Assembly (NCBI RefSeq): GCF_003053565.1
Contig: NZ_QAXS01000030.1
Location: 1 to 37,335, forward strand
DNA length: 37,335 bases
Reading direction: 5' to 3'
Source of the DNA: Halanaerobium saccharolyticum
GTDB lineage: Bacteria > Bacillota > Halanaerobiia > Halanaerobiales > Halanaerobiaceae
Of the stretch, positions 31,957-37,335 are shown piece after piece. The translations under genes and the position numbers were made by a program. The notes below the pieces were generated by a model, which did no database searches, was not told the DNA's origin, and saw only the letters and a program-made list of their open reading frames with translations. Position 1 is the first letter of the stretch. The number at the start of each line of letters is the position of its first letter.

Positions 31957-33324
31957 TTAATTTGCTTTATGCCCCATAAAAATAACCTTTAAGGTTTCCA
32001 ATAATATCTTTAAGTCAAAGACAAAAGACCGCTTATTGGCATATAACAGATCCATTCTTAGTTTATCTTCAGCATCAGTATCATAGAAACCATATACCTG
32101 GGCTAAGCCAGTAATACCAGTTTTAATAAAATGACGGTATTTGTAATGGGGTATTTCTTTTTCAAACTGACCTACAAAGTGTGGCCGTTCTGGCCTGGGA
32201 CCCACTATGCTCATATCACCTTTTAAAACATTAATAAGCTGTGGTATTTCATCTATTCTGGTCTTCCTTAAAATTTTACCTACCTTAGTTACCCTGCTAT
32301 CATTTTTTTTTGCCAGTACAGGTCCTGTCTTTTTTTCTGCATTATTAACCATTGTTCTGAATTTATAGACATCAAATTCTTCTCCCATGCGGCTTACCCG
32401 CTCCTGAGTGAAGAATAAAGGGCCTCTACTTTCGAGCTTTATAGCGATAGCAGCTGGAAGAGTTAAAGGCAGACTTAAAAGAAGACCAATTGAAGCTAAT
32501 AATATATCTGTTAATCTTTTAAAGAAAAAGCCAATAGAATTGTGAGGTGGTACTATCTCAAATACAGGCATTTCTCCAATTTGTTCCAACCTGGAACCAG
32601 AAAGCATAATCTCATAGAATTCAGGTACTAGAGAAACCTCCCAGTCTTTCTCTAACGCAGCATAAAAGGCACCCTTTTTTTCTTCTCCATTTAAATTTGA
32701 GGCGACAAATACTATGTCTGCATCCATTCCCATTAATTTTTCTTCTAAATTATTAAAATCAGTATATAAATTAAATTCTACATGATCAAGATCTTTAAGA
32801 TAATCTGGATTATCAATTATTACATCTTTTATATTATAGCTCTTATGCATGGTATGAACTATATTTTTTATCAACTTAGCTGTGTTTTCTCCCCGGCCAA
32901 CAATAATAATTTCTTCCTTTTTAGAAATAAGGCGCTCCAAGGCTATAGTTAAATAACGCCAGGCAATCATTGTCAAAAAAAGTGTAGGAAAAGAAATCAA
33001 ATAAACAGAGCGCGGAAAGGCCAAAGAATGAGTTAGATATGTTACTGTACCTGTAAAGAGGACTATAATAAATGTTGCTGGGATAAAAGTATAGAAAACC
33101 TCATCTATCCTTCTTTTTAACTGATTGCTGTAAAGGTTATACATTTGAAATAGGAGAACAGAAAAGATAGAGACATATGGGATTATATTTAAAAAAGCAT
33201 TATAATTTTGAGATGGTATTCCCCCAGTAAAACGCAACTTAAATGCTAGCAAAAAAGCTAGATTAACAAAAATGACATCACCTATCAATCTTGCTATAAT
33301 AAAAATTGTTTGTTTTAATTTCAT
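31957..33324 (-). CDS. undecaprenyl-phosphate sugar phosphotransferase
   Basis: This 455-residue membrane enzyme starts polysaccharide synthesis by moving a sugar-1-phosphate onto the lipid carrier. It has four or five transmembrane segments in the first 130 residues, a nucleotide-binding-like domain (EEIIIVGRGENTAKLIKNIV), and another segment (LTDILLASIGLLLSLPLTL). The catalytic domain has FTQERVSRMGEEFDVYKFRT, then LRKTRIDEIPQLINVLKGDM, then SIVGPRPERP. Length and order match WbaP/EpsL-type transferases with an N-terminal extension. GAGGTGGGAA precedes the ATG. Confidence 0.93.
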   Translation of the reverse strand: MKLKQTIFIIARLIGDVIFVNLAFLLAFKLRFTGGIPSQNYNAFLNIIPYVSIFSVLLFQMYNLYSNQLKRRIDEVFYTFIPATFIIVLFTGTVTYLTHSLAFPRSVYLISFPTLFLTMIAWRYLTIALERLISKKEEIIIVGRGENTAKLIKNIVHTMHKSYNIKDVIIDNPDYLKDLDHVEFNLYTDFNNLEEKLMGMDADIVFVASNLNGEEKKGAFYAALEKDWEVSLVPEFYEIMLSGSRLEQIGEMPVFEIVPPHNSIGFFFKRLTDILLASIGLLLSLPLTLPAAIAIKLESRGPLFFTQERVSRMGEEFDVYKFRTMVNNAEKKTGPVLAKKNDSRVTKVGKILRKTRIDEIPQLINVLKGDMSIVGPRPERPHFVGQFEKEIPHYKYRHFIKTGITGLAQVYGFYDTDAEDKLRMDLLYANKRSFVFDLKILLETLKVIFMGHKAN

Positions 33325-33349
33325 ATTATTCCCACCTCAAATTATTAAT

Positions 33350-34450
33350 CTAAGAATTTTCTTTGTAAATCTTTACCATTTCTTTCAGAGTGTTTTTTAT
33401 ATCATATTTTTTAATCTTTTCTATATTGCAAGAACCAATTTTCTTAAGACTATTTCTATCTTTTTTGAGTAAATCATTAATAATAGAACTAATTTCTTCA
33501 ATGTTAGATGGATTTATCAAATAATCATCCTCTTCAATTAAATCTATATTACCTCGAATTTCTGAAGCTATAACAGGCAAGCCGGAGGCCATAGCTTCCA
33601 TTACTGAAACCGGTAGACCTTCTCTAAAAGATGGGTGTATATATATATCACTAATTTGTAAAATTTCATTAATATCATTTCTATAACCTAACAATTTAAC
33701 TTTATCCTTTAGATTAAGTTCTTTTATTAAATTTAATAAATAATTTTTTAATTTTCCTTTTCCACAAATAATATAGTAAAAATCATTATTATCTATATTA
33801 CTGAGAGCCTTAATAACACTTGCATGATTCTTATTTTTGTTAAGTTCACCTATAGACAAAAGAATTCTTTTTCTCTCAGGAATTTTTAATTCGTCCATTT
33901 TCAATTTTTTATTAACTTTAGTTTCTTTAAAAAATTCTGTATTTAATCCAATTCCATTTATATATTCTATTTTATCTGCTTTAAAATTTTCTTTTGCTAA
34001 ATGATAATCTTCTTTATTTATGGTTATTAAAACATCAGTGAAATTAGATAAAATTTTCTCTATTGGATAATATAATAGCCAATTTTTAAGAGGGGAGCCT
34101 TTAAAGAAATGAAATCCATGAGCGGTATAAATTATTTTTGTATCCCTTTCTTTGTTTTTTATAGCCACTAGTCTTGTTAAAACTGATGCCATTGGTGTGT
34201 GACAATGTATTATATCGTAGTTATTAGTATTAATTATTTCTTTTAGTTCATAAAAAGCCTTCAAATTTTTTAACCTATAAGGAGATCGAGTTATAGAAAG
34301 TTTGTATACCTTATGAATATTCGTTAGTTTCTCAGCTCTACTACATGCCACATCAACTTTATAATTATTTTTAGATAACCAATTTATATACGGTATATGA
34401 AATGCTTTAATATGATCCATAACTGTCGCCGTAAAAAGGACTTTTTTCAT
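33350..34450 (-). CDS. glycosyltransferase family 4
   Basis: This 366-residue GT4 enzyme (GT-B fold) starts MKKVLFTATVMDHIKAFHIP and includes YDIIHCHTPMASVLTRLVAI, TKIIYTAHGFHFFKG, RKRILLSIGELNKNKNH and the donor-site block FREGLPVSVMEAMASGLPVI. It is probably the second transferase in building the repeat unit. The start at 34450 has GAGGATTAATAAA upstream; the 19 upstream codons are not included. It lies 25 bases from the sugar transferase. Confidence 0.93.
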   Translation of the reverse strand: MKKVLFTATVMDHIKAFHIPYINWLSKNNYKVDVACSRAEKLTNIHKVYKLSITRSPYRLKNLKAFYELKEIINTNNYDIIHCHTPMASVLTRLVAIKNKERDTKIIYTAHGFHFFKGSPLKNWLLYYPIEKILSNFTDVLITINKEDYHLAKENFKADKIEYINGIGLNTEFFKETKVNKKLKMDELKIPERKRILLSIGELNKNKNHASVIKALSNIDNNDFYYIICGKGKLKNYLLNLIKELNLKDKVKLLGYRNDINEILQISDIYIHPSFREGLPVSVMEAMASGLPVIASEIRGNIDLIEEDDYLINPSNIEEISSIINDLLKKDRNSLKKIGSCNIEKIKKYDIKNTLKEMVKIYKENS

Positions 34451-34628
34451 TTTATTAATCCTCTTTTCATTTTGGACTAGAATTAAATGAAGTTCTATAA
34501 AAACCAATTTGATTTTCTATCATTTTTTAATCTAGTAAAATATTTTATATTTTTAGTGTAAAATTCTTAAATTAACCCCCTAATCTTAGACAATTATTAT
34601 TAAGATTTTGTAACGCCTCCTAAGAATA
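34451..34628. other. gene-free stretch before the IS3 remnant
   Basis: This 178-base AT-rich stretch lies upstream of the glycosyltransferase. I see no coding region. It probably holds the promoter for genes 34450-30640 now that the IS3 remnant separates them from the upstream transferase. Confidence 0.4.
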
Positions 34629-35021
34629 TTGGACAGATACCAATTTAACATTTTATAATAATTATAAGGGGTAAAAGCAAATGCCTAAACGATATGACCC
34701 TGATGAATGTGGTGTCATCTACATCTCCATCTACCTTTTGAAAAAAGAATTTTTAGATAGTGATATGATTAAGCTCAGTGGTGATTCTGTTACTGATCAG
34801 GAAGCCAAAATTAAAGAAAAAGAAGAATAAATCAAAGAGATGGACATGGTCCAGACGTACATAGATAATATTGGTCAGTAGGTATATATGTTTGAATCAT
34901 TGATGTATTTACCAGAGAAATTGTAGGTCATCACTAAGCCCTAAGATACTGAATAACTTAGTTTCAGGAATTAAATTTACTGCTAATTTGTGTTAAACAA
35001 ATCATATTAAAGCCTGTCCAA
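34629..35021 (+). mobile_element. internally deleted IS3-family remnant
   Basis: Inverted ends TTGGACAG (34629-34636) and CTGTCCAA (35014-35021) bound 393 bases. Inside is an OrfA-like frame at 34681-34830 with the usual start of IS3 OrfA (MPKRYDPDE) joined to a typical OrfA tail (GDSVTDQEAKIKEKEE), so the middle is deleted. The rest has no coding content. The element can only move, if at all, with help from an intact relative. Confidence 0.6.
34681..34830 (+). pseudogene. IS3 OrfA remnant with internal deletion (49 aa)
   Basis: The frame starts MPKRYDPDECGVIYISIYLL and ends VTDQEAKIKEKEE. AAGGGG precedes the ATG. IS3 OrfA proteins of this type normally run about 90-100 residues and share both ends, so about 40-50 central residues including the helix-turn-helix are missing. 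Confidence 0.55.
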
Positions 35022-35032
35022 GATTAGTGAGG

Positions 35033-35953
35033 CTACCTCAATTTTTTATTAATTAAACTTAATATTTTATTTTTAATATTAGAATTCTCGATCAAATTAT
35101 CCCAAAAATAATCTTGTGGATTAAAATTTGAGACAAATTCATGCTTTTCTATATTTTCTTTGTTAAACTTTAAATTATTATAATCTAATTTATAGAAAGA
35201 ACTTTTATGTTTTTCTTCAAAATCCCTTATCCACTTGTAATCTGTAGTTACAACTTTTAATCCCAAAGCTAAATATTCTAAAATTTTGGTAGAAGTTTGT
35301 ATATTAAACGGATACTTATCCGGTATATAATTAATACCATATCTTGCTTTAGAGGCAATTTGGGGTACTTTTAAATATGGAACTTTTCCAGTGAAAATTA
35401 AGTTATCATTTTTTTTATACTTATTATAAATTTTTGTATCTAAATTACCTATTAAGCATAACTTCCCATTATTTTTTTTAGTAAATACTTTCAAAAACTT
35501 ATCAATTTCTCTTTCTTTAGAAATTGAACCCATATAAACAAAATCATATTCTTTATCATTCTTAATTTGTGATGTAAATAAATCATCAATTCCCATATCT
35601 CTATAACAAAATTCTATTCCATCATTAAAATTAAATCCTTCTCTTACAGTTTTATTCAAAAATATTCTAATATCAGGTTTAGGATTAATTTTCGATTTAA
35701 TATAATTTTTAAGTTTTGGAAATTTGCCTGTTGATAAAGATGGATATTCGTGAACCAATATTTGATTTTTATTTGTCCTAACTCCTCCCAAGCCTTTAAA
35801 TTCCCATATTACATCAAAAGTTTCTAATTTAACTTTTTTCAACTTTGAAGAGTCATAAGCTTTGAATCTTTTAAATTTATTAAAATAATCTATATAAGCA
35901 TCAATTTCTGGAAGAAAAGCATTTTTACTTCTCATAAATATTATTTTAATCAT
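35033..35953 (-). CDS. glycosyltransferase (GT-B, family 4-like)
   Basis: This 306-residue protein lacks a classical GT4 N-terminus but has GT-B features: EYDFVYMGSISKEREIDKFL, then KLCLIGNLDTKIYNKYKKND with NLIFTGKVPYLKVPQI, and the donor-side block TSTKILEYLALGLKVVTTDY. It probably transfers a sugar during repeat-unit assembly. GGTGGAG precedes the ATG at 35953. It is followed by the IS3 remnant, which separates it from the other transferase gene. Confidence 0.8.
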   Translation of the reverse strand: MIKIIFMRSKNAFLPEIDAYIDYFNKFKRFKAYDSSKLKKVKLETFDVIWEFKGLGGVRTNKNQILVHEYPSLSTGKFPKLKNYIKSKINPKPDIRIFLNKTVREGFNFNDGIEFCYRDMGIDDLFTSQIKNDKEYDFVYMGSISKEREIDKFLKVFTKKNNGKLCLIGNLDTKIYNKYKKNDNLIFTGKVPYLKVPQIASKARYGINYIPDKYPFNIQTSTKILEYLALGLKVVTTDYKWIRDFEEKHKSSFYKLDYNNLKFNKENIEKHEFVSNFNPQDYFWDNLIENSNIKNKILSLINKKLR

Positions 35954-35969
35954 AACTCCACCTTTTATT

Positions 35970-37154
35970 CTAACAGTTTTTTTGTTTTTTTATATTAAGT
36001 TCATAGGCATCTCTATAAGACGATATATTACTTAGTCCTAAAAATAAGGTCAATAATAAAGACAATGCTCCTAAACCACCTAGGTTTATAGATATTGAGT
36101 TAGCAACAATTAACAGAAATATTATAGACTCAGTTATTTCTTTAGGTATTTTATTCTTAATTCCCAAAAGGGTAGCTTTGAAAATTATCAACATGTAAAT
36201 AATCCAAGTCGGTATACCATACATTGTTATATAATCTAAATAAGAATTATGAAAACTAGCCCATTGAAACCCATATGAATTAAGTAATTTTGTTAGTGTA
36301 CCATAACCATATCCCCATATTGGTTCGTTACTTATCATTTTAAATGAAGCTATCCACAATTTATCTCTTGAATTCAAACCTTGATATATTCTAAAAAAGT
36401 CCTTATTCCATAAAAATAATATTAAAAAGACAATACTTAACACCAATAGTAAGAGTTTTAAAATAACCTTAAAATTTATTTTTTGGTTGTATAAAAAGAA
36501 AGTTAACATAACAAAAAATAACGCAATCATTGCTGCACGAGATCCACTAAAATATAGAGCTAACAAATTAATCAATGCATAGATTTTATATTTGCCTCTA
36601 TGATTAATTGATAAAATAAATCCAATAGAAGCAATTGTACCGAAATAATTTGGATCAAAAAAAATTGAAGCACTCCTTTGATAACGTAGTGTATAACCCA
36701 AAAAATCACCTTTAATAGCTATAAAAATTGCTATTAAAGAAAAAAAAGTTGTAATATTAACCAATTTTTTTATTTTATTATCTAAGTCGTTATATATTAT
36801 TATGGGTATAAAAAGATAAAATATATATAAACTAAGTATTGTACCAAGCACTTTAACTAATCCTGGGAATGTAACCATTCCATATTTTATTGATGATATT
36901 AAAGTTACAAAAACTAATGTTATCGATAAAATATTAACTTCAATACTTTTTTTAAAATTTCTAACATATAAACTAAATATTTTATTATCATTTAAATTAA
37001 TCAATAATAAGATAACTCCTAAGAACATAATACTTACAAGCATTAGTTGGTAATAATTAGTTTTTAAACCGTGTTCATACGAAAAAAAACTAATTATTAA
37101 TAATAAATATATAAATAAAGTATTTAAATCTGTTTTTTTAAGATATAAACTCAT
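35970..37154 (-). CDS. O-antigen ligase / polymerase-family membrane protein
   Basis: This 394-residue protein has about ten to twelve transmembrane segments, a YFSGSRAAMIALFFVMLTFF block and a large loop holding NSRDKLWIASFKMISNEPIW and SFHNSYLDYITMYGIP. These loop motifs mark the O-antigen ligase/Wzy-like family, which polymerises or attaches surface polysaccharide repeats outside the membrane. Which of the two it does cannot be told from sequence. AAGGTG precedes the ATG at 37154. It is the first gene of the cluster inside the window. Confidence 0.85.
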   Translation of the reverse strand: MSLYLKKTDLNTLFIYLLLIISFFSYEHGLKTNYYQLMLVSIMFLGVILLLINLNDNKIFSLYVRNFKKSIEVNILSITLVFVTLISSIKYGMVTFPGLVKVLGTILSLYIFYLFIPIIIYNDLDNKIKKLVNITTFFSLIAIFIAIKGDFLGYTLRYQRSASIFFDPNYFGTIASIGFILSINHRGKYKIYALINLLALYFSGSRAAMIALFFVMLTFFLYNQKINFKVILKLLLLVLSIVFLILFLWNKDFFRIYQGLNSRDKLWIASFKMISNEPIWGYGYGTLTKLLNSYGFQWASFHNSYLDYITMYGIPTWIIYMLIIFKATLLGIKNKIPKEITESIIFLLIVANSISINLGGLGALSLLLTLFLGLSNISSYRDAYELNIKKQKNC

Positions 37155-37258
37155 TTAAACACCTTGTATAATGCATATAAACAAACCCATTATACTCTTC
37201 CTTTCTTTTTAAAATTTAATTGATTATAAAAAACAAAAATTATTTGTTGTATACTAAA

Positions 37259-37327
37259 ATTACCGGGAATTGCAAAGTAGTATTCCCGAAAGTTGCAAAC
37301 TAAAATTCCCTATTATTGCAGAATAAA
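37259..37327. repeat. three 23-bp tandem repeats, possibly IS21-type terminal repeats
   Basis: Units at 37259-37281, 37282-37304 and 37305-37327 each contain TGCA(A/G)A at the same position and begin ATTACC or ATTCCC. A fourth degenerate unit seems to lie just left. Multiple terminal repeats of this kind are characteristic of IS21-family ends. The transposase would lie to the right, outside the window. Alternatively it is an operator array for the polysaccharide cluster starting at 37154. Confidence 0.5.
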
Positions 37328-37335
37328 AAAGTCAT

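Overview
The window is very AT-rich, with strong AGGAGG ribosome binding sites, an M/L/K/E/D-rich proteome and Firmicutes-type families (YolD-like, DUF1232, GH38, MalE/F/G-type ABC proteins). It suggests a low-GC anaerobe. A halophilic Halanaerobiales-like bacterium is my best guess, because a compatible-solute catabolic operon appears to be present, but this is inference and no marker gene confirms it. I saw no rRNA, tRNA or CRISPR array.

Layout: (1) 1-95 is the 5' end of an IS3-family element that has cut off a tyrosine recombinase gene (93-605). (2) About 750-5560 on the minus strand is a recombination and anti-restriction module: two JAB (RadC-type) proteins, a Bet/RecT annealase, an ArdC-like metallopeptidase, a Gam-like nuclease inhibitor, and small proteins. 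(3) 5630-11209 holds a DUF1232 protein, two tandem CHC2-like zinc-finger proteins, a primase-polymerase/SF3 helicase fusion, an XRE regulator behind duplicated promoters, and a hypothetical gene. (4) 11210-12606 has no intact gene; it holds a decayed IS21-like transposase start and a pair of 62-bp GC-rich repeats. (5) 12607-17536 is a plasmid-type replication and partition block: a second primase-type Rep, an acidic ribbon-helix-helix protein, ParA, a small helix-turn-helix protein, a 62-unit phased hexanucleotide array directly upstream of the par promoter, 12-bp iterons, and a ribbon-helix-helix/coiled-coil protein with 10-bp-phased operators. (6) 17793-20584 holds a YolD-like gene with a possible SOS box, small hypothetical genes, and a serine resolvase behind a res-like region.

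(7) 20638-29141 is a catabolic operon controlled by a LacI-type regulator: solute-binding protein, two permeases, a GH38 alpha-mannosidase and glycerate kinase. Together these fit import and breakdown of mannosylglycerate, with glycerate then phosphorylated. The ABC ATPase is not here. (8) 29427-30492 holds an intact paralogue of the broken recombinase and a GIY-YIG protein. (9) 30640-37154 is a surface-polysaccharide cluster: NAD-dependent epimerase, polyprenyl-phosphate sugar transferase, two glycosyltransferases and an O-antigen ligase-like membrane protein. It is interrupted by an internally deleted IS3 remnant. The right edge carries 23-bp-period repeats resembling the terminal repeats of an IS21-type element.

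The replication, partition and resolution genes indicate a large plasmid or an integrated plasmid-like element with metabolic and surface cargo. The most unusual structure is the hexanucleotide array (15771-16142). Its sequence grammar recurs inside the coding sequence of the ribbon-helix-helix partition protein, and it sits where a plasmid centromere would be expected.
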